A program made the translations under genes and the position numbers. Under the pieces are notes generated by a model. It worked only from the letters and a program-made list of their open reading frames with translations, had not been told where the DNA came from and made no database searches. Shown here piece by piece: positions 19,261-28,842 of a DNA stretch of 64,000 bases (within the stretch, counting starts at the first letter, position 1; every line of letters starts with the position of its first letter). Source of the DNA: Dyadobacter sandarakinus (GTDB taxonomy: Bacteria; Bacteroidota; Bacteroidia; Cytophagales; Spirosomataceae); assembly GCF_016894445.1 (NCBI RefSeq), contig NZ_CP056775.1:496001-560000 (forward strand), in the 5' to 3' direction.

Positions 19261-21087
19261 ATGCCCCGTAAAACACATTTGTTCAGCTTGTTAATCAACC
19301 TTTGCACTTTGAGAAATTCCCTGCGATATGCTTCAAGAATAATTTGTTTGCTCATTTTTACAAGCATTTTAATACATAATGCACTGGCACAAAAGCGGCC
19401 AAACGTTGTGTTGATCCTGACCGACGACCAGGGCTGGGGCGACCTGAGCATTCATGGGAATGCCAATGTGCAAACCCCGAACATTGACAAACTGGCCAGG
19501 GAAGGGGCAAGGTTTTCCAGGTTTTATGTGGCCCCGCTCTGTGCGCCCACGCGCGCCGGTTTGCTGACAGGCCGGTACCATTATAAGGCGGGTGTTTCGG
19601 GAGTCAGCAATTCCAAAGAATTCCTGAACCTGGATGAGTTAACCTTTGCCGATCTGTTTAAAAAAGCAGGGTATGCGACGGGCGCTTTTGGAAAATGGCA
19701 TAACGGAAGCCAGTATCCTTATCATCCGAACGGCCGGGGTTTTGATGAATTCTATGGTTTTCTGAGTGGCCACTATGCCAATTACTTCAATACCATGCTC
19801 GACCACAATGGTGTGGCGGTAAGAAGTATAGGCTACATAACCGACGACCTCACAGACCAGGCAATCGGTTTTATTGAAAAAAATAAAGACAAACCGTTTG
19901 TCTGCTACGTCCCCTTCAATGCGCCGCATTCGCCTTTTCAGGTTCCCGACCAATATTATGACCGGGTAAAAGCCCGCGGTATCCGGCAATTCAGTCAGAA
20001 CAAAACGCAGGAGCAAACAGAAGTAACGATTTCGGCGCTGGCCATGTGCGAGAACATTGACGATAATGTAGGGAGGATACTAAAAACGCTGGACGACCTG
20101 CAAATTGCCGAAAACACAATCGTGATCTACCTGAGCGATAATGGTCCCAATTCGTGGCGGTGGAATGGAGGTATGCGGGGACGCAAGGGTATGGCCGACG
20201 AAGGAGGTGTGCGTGTACCCTTTTTTATCCGCTGGCCTGGCGTAATCCCCGCGGGGAAGGTGGTAGAAGGCAATGCAGCCTACATCGACGTTCTTCCGAC
20301 ACTGGCCGACCTGACCGGAATTGCAACTACCGGTACCAGGCCGCTCGACGGCATCAGCCTGAAACCGGTACTCACCGGCAAAGCAGCCAGGCTACCCGGG
20401 CGATTGTTGTTTTCTTCGATCAATAAAACACATAGCGTGAGACAATTTCCGTATGTGTATCAGGATGGAACTTTGTATAATTTGTCAAAAGATTCAACCC
20501 AGCAGAACAACCTCGCAGAGCAAAATCCGGACATCACCCGGAGCCTGGCTTCGGAGCTGGATCACTGGTACAAAACGACTTTCCGGGAAGTCGACTCCGT
20601 AAGACCAATTCCTGTGGGATACCCTCGTTTTCCCAAAACCACGCTTCCTTCCCAGGATGCGATCCTGCATCCCTCCGCCACCGGCACGCTTTCATACAGC
20701 AGCGCTGCACCCAACTCGTCGTGGATCGCCAATTGGAACGATACCCAGTCCTATGTGACCTGGAATGTGGATGTACATACAACCGGGAAATACAAAGTGA
20801 GCATCCTGTACACAAGTCCGGAATCGGGCGTAGGCAACACATTTAAAGCCGAGCTGAATGGGAAAAGTATTTCCGGAAAGATCAAGGAATCCTTCGATCC
20901 GGAACTGATCCCAAGTCCGGACCGGGTGAAGCGGGAGGCTGAGTCTTATGAAAAAGAATTCAAAACGTTGTACGTGGGAGACTGGACGCTGGAAAAAGGG
21001 ACCGGCGAGTTGAAGCTGTCCGTCTCACAACTGGCAGGTCAGAAATTCGCTGATGTCCGCGCAATCGAACTGGTACTGGTGCAGTAA
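19261..21087 (+). CDS. sulfatase (formylglycine-dependent) with C-terminal beta-sandwich
   Basis: 608 residues. The signal peptide ends near residue 43 (NALA-Q) after a fairly long basic N-terminus. The catalytic domain follows: metal-binding RPNVVLILTDDQGWGD with Asp55/Asp56, then signature CAPTRAGLLTG with Cys94 as the residue converted to formylglycine, then GKWHNG and LSDNGPNSW typical of the alkaline-phosphatase fold. From about residue 465 a Gly/Ser-rich linker leads to a 130-residue beta-sandwich (TWNVDVHTTGKYKVSILY) like carbohydrate-binding or DUF5077-type modules. It would remove sulfate esters from glycans in the periplasm or at the surface. No maturation enzyme gene is in the window. 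It lies upstream of, but outside, the SAM-riboswitch operon. Confidence 0.93.
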   Translation: MPRKTHLFSLLINLCTLRNSLRYASRIICLLIFTSILIHNALAQKRPNVVLILTDDQGWGDLSIHGNANVQTPNIDKLAREGARFSRFYVAPLCAPTRAGLLTGRYHYKAGVSGVSNSKEFLNLDELTFADLFKKAGYATGAFGKWHNGSQYPYHPNGRGFDEFYGFLSGHYANYFNTMLDHNGVAVRSIGYITDDLTDQAIGFIEKNKDKPFVCYVPFNAPHSPFQVPDQYYDRVKARGIRQFSQNKTQEQTEVTISALAMCENIDDNVGRILKTLDDLQIAENTIVIYLSDNGPNSWRWNGGMRGRKGMADEGGVRVPFFIRWPGVIPAGKVVEGNAAYIDVLPTLADLTGIATTGTRPLDGISLKPVLTGKAARLPGRLLFSSINKTHSVRQFPYVYQDGTLYNLSKDSTQQNNLAEQNPDITRSLASELDHWYKTTFREVDSVRPIPVGYPRFPKTTLPSQDAILHPSATGTLSYSSAAPNSSWIANWNDTQSYVTWNVDVHTTGKYKVSILYTSPESGVGNTFKAELNGKSISGKIKESFDPELIPSPDRVKREAESYEKEFKTLYVGDWTLEKGTGELKLSVSQLAGQKFADVRAIELVLVQ

Positions 21088-21240
21088 TCCACCCTTCATG
21101 CTCTTACTATCGAACGAAAAGTACGCCTGGTAGCGAAGGATAATACTTTGCAATTCCTTCCTGATGTCATCCTGAAATAGGATTTTTCCGCCTCAAATAC
21201 CCCCTGATTGCTGGAAAATGATAACATTTTCTGCAATGCC

Positions 21241-21271
21241 TTTGCATTCTGGAATTTTGTTTTCAACTTTG
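21241..21271 (+). promoter_or_regulatory. candidate promoter of the riboswitch operon
   Basis: TTTG at 21241-21244 and CAACTTTG at 21264-21271 are separated by 19 bases, matching the Bacteroidota -33 TTTG and -7 TAnnTTTG arrangement with one mismatch. Transcription would begin near 21278, just before helix P1 of the riboswitch, which supports the call. Confidence 0.5.
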
Positions 21272-21285
21272 TCTATCGAATTAAT

Positions 21286-21381
21286 AGATTTATAAAGAAG
21301 GAAGGGAGAGGTTAGGCTCTGTGATCTTCTGGCAACCTATGACTTTTTAAGGTGCCCCAACCTAATTCTAATGATAAATCT
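21286..21381 (+). ncRNA. SAM riboswitch (S-box-like, short form)
   Basis: Helices drawn by hand. P1: AGATTTAT (21286-21293) with ATAAATCT (21374-21381). P2a: AGAAG (21296-21300) with CTTCT (21326-21330). P2b: AGAG (21307-21310) with CTCT (21317-21320), followed by the conserved TGAT. P3: GGCAACCT (21331-21338) with AGGTGCC (21350-21356). The core GGCAACC and AAGGTGC, diagnostic of SAM-I type aptamers, are both present. The P2b loop TTAGG (21312-21316) is complementary to CCTAA (21361-21365), the expected pseudoknot. A separate P4 is not apparent, as in shortened variants. It lies in the 5' leader of the TlpA-like/cysteine desulfurase/SusCD operon; the switching element in the remaining 145 bases is not clear. 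Confidence 0.83.
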
Positions 21382-21526
21382 GAGAATCCATTAAGCGGAG
21401 TAACAGAGTAAAGTGAAAAACGAGGAGGGTTGGTGCCTTCCGGAAAGTGTAGGGTTGTCTTTTTTACCGGCCGTCAGGATGGTGAAGAAAACGATGGTAT
21501 TTACCTAAAACAAACAATTGAAGAAC

Positions 21527-22801
21527 ATGAAAAGCTTTTCCTCCCGATTGATAACTTATGCAGTATCAGCCGTTTTGCTGCTTTCGTCCCTGAATGTGCA
21601 GGCACAGAAAACCGCTCTGAAGGATGGCATCTGGCGGGGTATTTTCAAGATTGGCGACATTGAAGTCCCGTTTAACTTCGAGGTCAGCAATGGTGCAGGC
21701 AAAGCCCCGGTTTTTACCGCGATCAATGGCGACCGCCGGGACGAGTTCCAGGGCAGATTCATTTCCCGGGATTCCATCCAGGTTAATCTCAACACTTTTG
21801 AAACTGCCTGGTTTGCCAGGATTGAAAGTGACGGGAGCATCTCGGGTGTCCAGAAAAGCCTGGTGCCCGGTAACAACAGCCGGACACTGTCTTTCACAGC
21901 CGCGCCGGGAAAGTCCTACCGTTTCATTGAGCCGGGTAAAGAAGTTGCTCCCAAAGCCGATCTTTCAGGCCGGTGGTGGGTGAAAATTAAGCCAGATGCG
22001 GATGCGGAAGGAAAGCCTGCTCCCGACCGGGTTGCGGTTTTTGAACAAAAAGGAAATAAGCTGGTCGGAATCATTCTTTCTGTCTCCGGTGACAGCCGCG
22101 AGCTGGAAGGCAATGTGCAGGGGGACGAGTTTTACCTGTCAGGTGTGACGGGGTCGAGCCCTGCTTACGTGAAGGGAAAGATCAGCAGCGACCAATCCAT
22201 TTCAGGAACCATCGGCGCGGGTGCGCACCCCACCCGCTTTGAGGGAATCAAGGATGACAAAGCTGCATTGCCCGATGCCTATGCGCTTACTTTTCTGAAA
22301 CCGGGCTACGACAGGCTGGATTTTACATTTCCCGACCTGGAAGGCAAGCCGGTTTCGCTCCGGGACGAAAAGTACAAAGGCAAAGTAGTTGTGATCGAAA
22401 TTATGGGCAGCTGGTGCCCGAACTGCATTGACCAGATCACGTTTTTGTCGCCTTGGTACAAGGAAAACAAGAGCAAAGGCGTAGAGGCAATTGCGCTGGC
22501 TTTTGAGGCGAAGGATGATCCCGCTTTTGCAAAAAATGCGCTGACCAAACTCAAAAACCGGTATGACATGCAGTATGATATCCTGTTTGCCGGAAAGGTA
22601 GGCGGCAATGCTGTGGCGGAAAAGTTGCCGGCCATAGACAAGTTTCTTGCTTTCCCGACGACCATTATCGTAGGCCGGGACGGAAAAGTGAAGGAAATCC
22701 ATACCGGTTTCTCGGGCAAAGGTACGGGCCAGTTTTACCAGGACTACGTGAAAAAATGGAATGAAGACCTCGCCCGGCTGATCAGTGAGCCGCTGCCCTG
22801 A
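21527..22801 (+). CDS. secreted TlpA-like thioredoxin-fold protein
   Basis: 424 residues from ATG 21527; a TTG nine bases earlier is in frame but less likely. Signal peptide to about residue 26 (NVQA-Q). The N-terminal 240 residues are a beta-rich region like those found before Bacteroidota TlpA-like domains. The C-terminal AhpC/TSA-thioredoxin domain (about 255-415) has the redox motif GSWCPNC with Cys297 and Cys300. It should act in the periplasm, reducing or oxidising thiols or handling a thiol substrate. It is the first gene after the SAM riboswitch and is followed within 57 bp by a cysteine desulfurase, linking it to sulfur metabolism. Confidence 0.9.
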   Translation: MKSFSSRLITYAVSAVLLLSSLNVQAQKTALKDGIWRGIFKIGDIEVPFNFEVSNGAGKAPVFTAINGDRRDEFQGRFISRDSIQVNLNTFETAWFARIESDGSISGVQKSLVPGNNSRTLSFTAAPGKSYRFIEPGKEVAPKADLSGRWWVKIKPDADAEGKPAPDRVAVFEQKGNKLVGIILSVSGDSRELEGNVQGDEFYLSGVTGSSPAYVKGKISSDQSISGTIGAGAHPTRFEGIKDDKAALPDAYALTFLKPGYDRLDFTFPDLEGKPVSLRDEKYKGKVVVIEIMGSWCPNCIDQITFLSPWYKENKSKGVEAIALAFEAKDDPAFAKNALTKLKNRYDMQYDILFAGKVGGNAVAEKLPAIDKFLAFPTTIIVGRDGKVKEIHTGFSGKGTGQFYQDYVKKWNEDLARLISEPLP

Positions 22802-22858
22802 ACTGCTGAGATGCATTAATCAACAAACTGAAAACGCAGATCAACAACCTGACTGAAT

Positions 22859-24037
22859 ATGGAAATCTATTGTGACAATGCCGCCACGACTCCGCTTGAT
22901 CCGGAAGTCATTGAAACAATCCTGCCGTTTTTAATCCAAAACTTCGGTAATCCCTCGTCCACGCACTGGGCTGGGCGGAGAGTAAAAGAGGTGGTGAACC
23001 AGGCGCGTAAAAGCGTAGCCAAACTTTTGAATGCTTCTCCGGACGAAATCTTCTTTACTTCGGGCGCTACGGAGGCGATCAATCTTGCAATTTCGGGTGC
23101 GATTGCAGCCTATGACATCGATCATGTAATTACCAGCCGGATCGAGCACAAGGCCGTGCTGCAGACCATTTTGCAGCAAGAGAAAAAAGGCGGCATCAAA
23201 ACCAGCTTTGTAAAGCTCGACGAACGTGGAAATGCAGACCTTCACGACCTTGAAAACCTCCTGCGTGCGAATCCGCGTACGCTCATTTGCCTGATGCATG
23301 GCAACAATGAAATCGGAAATCTTACGTATGTCAGGGCAGTCAGCAGCCTCGCCCGGGACTTTGATGCGATTTTTTTCACGGACACAACGCAGACCATCGG
23401 CAAGCAGCAGCTTGACCTTGGGGAGACGCACATAGATTTGCTGGCAGGTTCCGCGCATAAGTTTCACGGTCCCAAGGGTGCCGGGTTTATTTACATTAAT
23501 AAAAAACATACAATCCCTGCGCAGATTTTCGGCGGCGGGCAGGAGCATGGACAAAGAGGCGGGACGGAGCATGTATCCGGCATTGCCGGCCTGGCAAAAG
23601 CATTGGAAGTAGCCTGCCGCGACATGGCTGTCAACCATGAAAAAGTCTCTGCATTGAAACAATACCTGATCCGCAAGCTGGCAATATGCGGCGTGGATGG
23701 CATTGGTTACAATGGCGAAAGCAGCTCGCCGGAACGTAGCCTGGCCAACATCCTCAGCGTGTCGTTTCCCTGTCCGGCCACGGGCAGTCTGGTAAAAAGC
23801 CTCGATCAGCTGGGCATTGCCGTTTCAGGCGGCAGTGCCTGTTCAAGCCAGGGCAGCTCGCACGTTATCAGTGCATTACCTCATCAGCCGGATAAGGAGC
23901 ATGTCCGCTTTTCATTCAGCAAGTTCAATACCTTCGACGAGGTGGACCACATCGTGCAGGCAATTGCAGGCATTTACAGGGCGAACCCCGTTCAGAAAAC
24001 CAATCAATCCCGCTTTCATTTTGAATTGACACATTAA
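22859..24037 (+). CDS. cysteine desulfurase / class V aminotransferase
   Basis: 392 residues, the usual length of IscS/NifS enzymes. Motifs in order: YCDNAATTPLDP at the N-terminus, GNPSSTHWAGR, TSGATEAINLAI, HGNNEIGN, the PLP Lys at residue 201 in GSAHKFHGPKGAG, GGGQEHGQRGGTEH, and the catalytic Cys328 in SGGSACSSQGSSHV. It moves sulfur from cysteine to an enzyme persulfide, releasing alanine; it could also be a related lyase on another thiol amino acid. No scaffold protein (IscU/SufU) is adjacent. It lies 57 bp after the thioredoxin-like gene and 40 bp before SusC, under the SAM riboswitch, so it probably serves sulfur acquisition rather than house-keeping Fe-S assembly. Confidence 0.93.
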   Translation: MEIYCDNAATTPLDPEVIETILPFLIQNFGNPSSTHWAGRRVKEVVNQARKSVAKLLNASPDEIFFTSGATEAINLAISGAIAAYDIDHVITSRIEHKAVLQTILQQEKKGGIKTSFVKLDERGNADLHDLENLLRANPRTLICLMHGNNEIGNLTYVRAVSSLARDFDAIFFTDTTQTIGKQQLDLGETHIDLLAGSAHKFHGPKGAGFIYINKKHTIPAQIFGGGQEHGQRGGTEHVSGIAGLAKALEVACRDMAVNHEKVSALKQYLIRKLAICGVDGIGYNGESSSPERSLANILSVSFPCPATGSLVKSLDQLGIAVSGGSACSSQGSSHVISALPHQPDKEHVRFSFSKFNTFDEVDHIVQAIAGIYRANPVQKTNQSRFHFELTH

Positions 24038-24077
24038 GCACAATGCTTATTTATTTTTTACTACTGATATCTGCCTC

Positions 24078-27000
24078 ATGAAGAAAAATTTAGTCCTGAT
24101 TTTTTTCCTGCTCAGCTTTGTGCAAATAACACTTGCACAGAACATCAATGTATCCGGCAGGGTAACTTCCAAAACAGACGGTGAAGCGTTGCCGGGTGTA
24201 ACCATTCTGATCAAAGGCACGTCCAAAGGCACCGCAACCGACGGGGAGGGCCGCTATGTTGTTGAAGCAGCACCCGGCTCGGTCCTGACATTCTCATTTA
24301 TCGGTCTGAAAACGATTGAACTGAATGTGCCGGAAAACGGCAGGCTCGACGTGCAGCTGGAAAACGATGAGACCATTCTGCAGGAAGTGGTGGTCACAGC
24401 GCTGGGTATTGCCAAAGAGAAAAAATCACTGGGATATGCCGTACAGGAATTGCAGACCAAAGACCTCGCGGAAGCACGGGAGAATAACCTCGTAAATGCA
24501 TTATCCGGTAAAATCGCCGGTGTCAACATAACAAATAGTCAGGGTGGGATGGGCTCGTCGCGGATCGTGATCCGGGGCGAAACTTCTATCGCAGGCAATA
24601 ACCAGCCTTTGTTCGTGGTGGACGGGATTCCGGTGGATAATTCCCAGCTGGGTGCCGGCGCAAATGGCTCGCGGGACTTCGCAAATGCAATTGCCGACAT
24701 CAACCCGAATGACATTGAGTCGATCAGTGTTCTGAAAGGGCCCAATGCGGCGGCGCTTTATGGCTCACGGGCTTCGAACGGAGTAATTTTGATTAAAACC
24801 AAATCCGGTAAAGGCACGCAGAAGGGCCTGGGTGTGAGTGTGAACTTTGGGTATACATTTGATAAGCTCCTGGTTTTGCCTGAATACCAGAACATTTACG
24901 GTCAGGGAACCGGCGGGGCATTTTCTTATGTCAACGGAAAAGGAGGCGGTGTCAATGATGCGACCGACGAAAGCTGGGGGCCAAAAATGGATGGAAGGCT
25001 GATCCCGCAATTTTTCTCAGAGGGCCAGCCGGCACCTTTTGTACCACATCCTGACAATGTCAAAAACTTTTTTGAAACCGGCCACACCCGCACCACCGGC
25101 GTGTCGGTTTCAGGCTCGAACGAGAAATTCGACTACCGGTTTTCGTTCAACAACAGCAAGCAGACCGGCGTGATCCCGAACACGGACATTTCCAAAAATT
25201 CCTTCGGCGTAAACACCACTTTCCGCCTGAATGAAAAGCTGACTTTGACGACCAGTGCCAACTTTATCAGAAATGCTTCCGACAACCTGCCGGGTACTTC
25301 GGGTCGCGGGAGCAGCGTTATGCTTCAATTTTTGTGGTTTGGACGGCAGGTGAATACGGAATTACTGAAAGATTATAATAAAGGCGGTTTTGATTACAAC
25401 TGGAACCACAGCTATTACAGCAACCCCTATCTGCTGCAATACGAAAATACCGCCGAGCAGCGTCGCGACCGCTTTTTTGGCAATGTAAATCTGAACTACA
25501 AGATCACCGACTGGCTCACTGCCACCGTGCGCACCGGAAATGATTATTACAATGATAAGCGTAAATTCAAGGTGGCTTATGGTACAAATGGTACGCCTTT
25601 CGGCTCCTATACCGAGGACAGCTACATTGTGAATGAGAACAATACGGATTTCAATTTCAATTTCCACAAAAATGTCAGTGAAGATTTTGAGGTGGACTGG
25701 CTTGTCGGCGGTAACCTGCGGAGCAACTTCAATGAGCAGAACCTGCAGCAGGCGCCCAAGCTGGCCGTAGCCGGACTGTATACGCTGAACAATTCGCGCG
25801 ATCCGCTGGTATCGTCCAATGTTCTGCGGAAACAAAAAGTATACAGTGCTTTCAGCTCGGCACAGATCGGTTTCCGGAATTACGCTTTCCTCAACCTTAC
25901 TGCCCGGAATGACTGGTCGTCCACACTTCCGACCGGTAACAACTCATATTTTTATCCATCCGTCAATGCGAGTCTGGTGCTGACGGATATGTTTAATATC
26001 AAAAGCAATGTGCTGACTTACGTCAAGATACGCGGCGGCTGGGCCGAGGTAGGAAAGGATACCGATCCTTACCAGCTGATCAATACGTATCCTTTCAACC
26101 AGCCTTTCGGCAGCGCACCCTTGCTGACGGTCTCGGATGTACTGCTGAACTCGGACCTGAAACCGGAAATTACCAAATCGACGGAGATCGGGGCCGATGT
26201 GGCTTTGTTCAAAAACCGGGTCAGGCTGGATTTGAGCTACTATAATACCGACAGTTATAACCAGATCCTGCGCGCCGATGTGAGCCCGTCGACAGGTTAC
26301 AAGCAAAAGCTGCTGAATGCCGGGCACATCAACAACAAGGGTTTTGAAGCGATGCTGAATGTTAAAGCCATTGAAACCAATTCGGGCTTCCGGTGGGATG
26401 TGGGAGTAAACTATTCAAGAAACCGCAGCAAGGTAATTGCATTGGACGACGAAGGCTTTTTGAACGATTACCGGCTGGGTACCAATGGCGTAACGGTTTA
26501 TGCAAGCAAAGGATTGGGCTACGGTGCATTGTTTGGCTCGGCTTATGCGCGGGATGCATCGGGGCAAATGATCATCGGGTCGACGGGTATTCCTGCAAAA
26601 GACCCCACGCTCAAAGTGCTGGGACATTACACGCCCAAATGGATCGGCGGGGTAACCAACTCATTTTCTTTTAAAGGGTTCAACCTGAGTGTGCTGATTG
26701 ACACCAAACAAGGCGGCTCGATTTACTCGGCTACCAATGCAACCGGCCGCTACACCGGCGTACTGGCGTCGACATTGCCGGGGCGAGATGCGGAGCACGG
26801 CGGGTTGTCCTACTATTATCCCGGAAATAACAAAGCCGGCGTAGCTGTGCAGGTTGCAAATGCGGCCGCCGCACCATCGGGCGCTGTGGTGTACGACGAC
26901 GGGATTATTGCACCGGGCGTCACCACCGACGGCAAGCCGAATACGACCATCATCCCGGCAGAGCGCTATTACAAAGGCGTGTATAGCAACAGTGCGGGCA

Positions 27001-27269
27001 TCAATGAAGCGAGTGTTTTAGACGCCTCATTTATCAAACTGCGCGAAGTGAAGCTGGGCTACACCGTTCCGCAGGCTTTCGTGTCCAGGTTCAAACTGCA
27101 AAGCCTGATCTTCTCGGTATACGGCCGGAACCTGGCTTTCCTGCAAAAGAAAGCAGACAATATCGACCCGGAAACTGCATTCAGCACGGCCAACACGGGG
27201 CAAGGACTGGAATCGTTACAGCTACCGACCACGAGTTCTTACGGATTCAATGTTTTGATCGGCTTTTAA
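24078..27269 (+). CDS. SusC/RagA-family TonB-linked outer-membrane transporter
   Basis: 1063 residues. Signal peptide (cleaved near residue 21, LA-Q), then a CarboxypepD_reg-like domain (about 24-105; SGRVTSKTDGEALPGVTI), a TonB-interaction segment with the typical VVVTALGI, plug domain (about 120-235; RGETSIAGNNQPLFVVDG, LKGPNAAALYGSRASNGVI), and a large beta-barrel ending YGFNVLIGF with a terminal Phe. It imports a ligand too large for porins with energy from TonB, partnered by the SusD-like lipoprotein 14 bp downstream. The operon context (SAM riboswitch, thioredoxin, cysteine desulfurase) points to a sulfur-containing ligand rather than a plain glycan. Confidence 0.96.
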   Translation: MKKNLVLIFFLLSFVQITLAQNINVSGRVTSKTDGEALPGVTILIKGTSKGTATDGEGRYVVEAAPGSVLTFSFIGLKTIELNVPENGRLDVQLENDETILQEVVVTALGIAKEKKSLGYAVQELQTKDLAEARENNLVNALSGKIAGVNITNSQGGMGSSRIVIRGETSIAGNNQPLFVVDGIPVDNSQLGAGANGSRDFANAIADINPNDIESISVLKGPNAAALYGSRASNGVILIKTKSGKGTQKGLGVSVNFGYTFDKLLVLPEYQNIYGQGTGGAFSYVNGKGGGVNDATDESWGPKMDGRLIPQFFSEGQPAPFVPHPDNVKNFFETGHTRTTGVSVSGSNEKFDYRFSFNNSKQTGVIPNTDISKNSFGVNTTFRLNEKLTLTTSANFIRNASDNLPGTSGRGSSVMLQFLWFGRQVNTELLKDYNKGGFDYNWNHSYYSNPYLLQYENTAEQRRDRFFGNVNLNYKITDWLTATVRTGNDYYNDKRKFKVAYGTNGTPFGSYTEDSYIVNENNTDFNFNFHKNVSEDFEVDWLVGGNLRSNFNEQNLQQAPKLAVAGLYTLNNSRDPLVSSNVLRKQKVYSAFSSAQIGFRNYAFLNLTARNDWSSTLPTGNNSYFYPSVNASLVLTDMFNIKSNVLTYVKIRGGWAEVGKDTDPYQLINTYPFNQPFGSAPLLTVSDVLLNSDLKPEITKSTEIGADVALFKNRVRLDLSYYNTDSYNQILRADVSPSTGYKQKLLNAGHINNKGFEAMLNVKAIETNSGFRWDVGVNYSRNRSKVIALDDEGFLNDYRLGTNGVTVYASKGLGYGALFGSAYARDASGQMIIGSTGIPAKDPTLKVLGHYTPKWIGGVTNSFSFKGFNLSVLIDTKQGGSIYSATNATGRYTGVLASTLPGRDAEHGGLSYYYPGNNKAGVAVQVANAAAAPSGAVVYDDGIIAPGVTTDGKPNTTIIPAERYYKGVYSNSAGINEASVLDASFIKLREVKLGYTVPQAFVSRFKLQSLIFSVYGRNLAFLQKKADNIDPETAFSTANTGQGLESLQLPTTSSYGFNVLIGF

Positions 27270-27282
27270 TCAATAGACAATC

Positions 27283-28725
27283 ATGAAAAAAAATATAGTA
27301 GCAAAAGGAATTGCCATTGCTTCACTGTCCCTGCTTTTTGCGGGATGCCAGATTGAGTTAGAAGAGGTTAATGAAAATCCAAATGAGGCGATCCGTGCCC
27401 AGCCGGATTATTTGCTGGCCAATGCAATCAAATCAAATGCGGACGTAATCCTGGGCTCGGATGCTTCCATGGAAACCACGACGCTGTTTGTGCAGCATTG
27501 GGCTAAAATCCAGTATACGGATGTCGACAAATACACCGTCAGCATTTCCAATATCCAGAACATCTGGACAAACCTGTATTCGCAGGGCCTGACCGATTTT
27601 TCGGAGATCATTAAAATCGGGGAACAAACAGGAAATGTGAACTACCAGGCTGTCGGACTCATCCTGAAATCATGGTCTTTCCAGATCCTGACGGACTTGT
27701 ACGGCGATATTCCTTACCGTCAGGCGGTGAAAATAGAGGAAACGTTAACACCAAAATACGATGCGCAGAAAGATGTTTACCTGGGATTGTTAAGTGATCT
27801 CAAAAAAGCGGCTGACCTGATCGATCCGTCAGGAAGCCCGATAGGCGGGGATGTGGTGTACAACGGAAATCTGGTCAAATGGAAGAAGTTTGCCAATTCG
27901 CTGCGCCTGCGGATTGCTCTGCGCATTGCCGACAAAGATCCGGCAACTGCCAAAGCAGTGGTAGCCGAGCTGGCCGCCGACAAAACGCAGCTGATTGCGT
28001 CCAATGATGAAACCGCGCAACTCATTTACCTGGCTTCCCCCAATCAGAACCCGGTTTCGAGAGACCGTGAAACACGTGATGATTACCGCGTGAGCAAGTC
28101 GGTGATCGACAAACTACAGGAACTGAAAGATCCCCGCCTGCCGATTTTTGCAAACAAAACCGCAGATGCAACTCCAACCGGCTACATTGGCGTAACAAAC
28201 GGGCTGCCGGCGGATTCGGCTGCCAAGCTGGGTTTTACCAAAACCTCCAAACTGGGTGATTACTTTACCGCTCCGGCCTCGCCCGCGGTTTTTCTGAACT
28301 ATGCGGAGGTACTCTTCAATCTGGCAGAGGCTGCGCAGCGCGGCTTTATTACCGACGAGCCGGCGGATTTGTACAAGGCGGCGGTGAGCGCTTCTTTGCA
28401 GCAATTCAAAGTGAGTACTGCTGACATTGCCACTTACCTTGCACAGCCTTCAATAGTTTACAATCCTGCTAATTACAAAAAGTCCATCGGGGAGCAGAAG
28501 TGGCTTGCTTTATTCGGGCAGGGGCCTGAGGCTTATACCGAGTGGCGGCGGCTTGATTATCCGCAGTTGAAGCCGGCTTATGCGGGTGTTTTGGGCGGGA
28601 AAGCCCCTTTGCGGCTCATTTATCCCACGGGCGAGCAGGCATTGAATGCTGCCAACTACAAAGCAGCAGTTGCCGCTCAGGGCGAAGACAGGCTGACCAC
28701 AAAATTATGGTTTGACGCTTTTTGA
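27283..28725 (+). CDS. SusD/RagB-family surface lipoprotein
   Basis: 480 residues. Lipoprotein signal ending LFAGC with Cys near residue 22, then the typical SusD-like start (VNENPNEA). The all-helical, TPR-like fold is suggested by conserved segments such as DLYGDIPYRQA, WKKFANSLRLRIALRIAD, FLNYAEVLFNLAEAA and EAYTEWRRLDYP; these fit the SusD-like_2 branch. The protein caps the SusC barrel at the cell surface and captures the ligand. It is the last gene before a strong terminator, so the operon is riboswitch, thioredoxin-like protein, cysteine desulfurase, SusC, SusD. Confidence 0.95.
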   Translation: MKKNIVAKGIAIASLSLLFAGCQIELEEVNENPNEAIRAQPDYLLANAIKSNADVILGSDASMETTTLFVQHWAKIQYTDVDKYTVSISNIQNIWTNLYSQGLTDFSEIIKIGEQTGNVNYQAVGLILKSWSFQILTDLYGDIPYRQAVKIEETLTPKYDAQKDVYLGLLSDLKKAADLIDPSGSPIGGDVVYNGNLVKWKKFANSLRLRIALRIADKDPATAKAVVAELAADKTQLIASNDETAQLIYLASPNQNPVSRDRETRDDYRVSKSVIDKLQELKDPRLPIFANKTADATPTGYIGVTNGLPADSAAKLGFTKTSKLGDYFTAPASPAVFLNYAEVLFNLAEAAQRGFITDEPADLYKAAVSASLQQFKVSTADIATYLAQPSIVYNPANYKKSIGEQKWLALFGQGPEAYTEWRRLDYPQLKPAYAGVLGGKAPLRLIYPTGEQALNAANYKAAVAAQGEDRLTTKLWFDAF

Positions 28726-28796
28726 GCAACATGAAAGTACATCCATTGAACAGGCAGCCGAACATCAGGCTGCTCTGCCTCATGGACTAATTATAC

Positions 28797-28842
28797 AATT
28801 AAAAAGGAGTTCGGGCTGTAACGCCCGAACTCCTTTTTAATT
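28797..28842. terminator. strong bidirectional terminator
   Basis: Perfect 20-bp inverted repeat: arm 28797-28816 (ends GGAGTTCGGGC) and arm 28823-28842 (starts GCCCGAACTCC) around loop TGTAAC, with A/T tracts on both sides. It ends the SusCD operon and can also stop minus-strand transcription from the flavin oxidoreductase at 29-30 kb. Confidence 0.93.

Noticed and set aside
18993..19451. 152-codon minus-strand frame crossing the sulfatase start
   Set aside because: Half lies antisense to the sulfatase, and the rest is rich in Ser, Arg and Cys without hydrophobic core or motif.
22202..22816. 204-codon minus-strand frame over the TlpA-like gene
   Set aside because: No motif; the plus-strand frame has CxxC, a signal peptide and riboswitch context.
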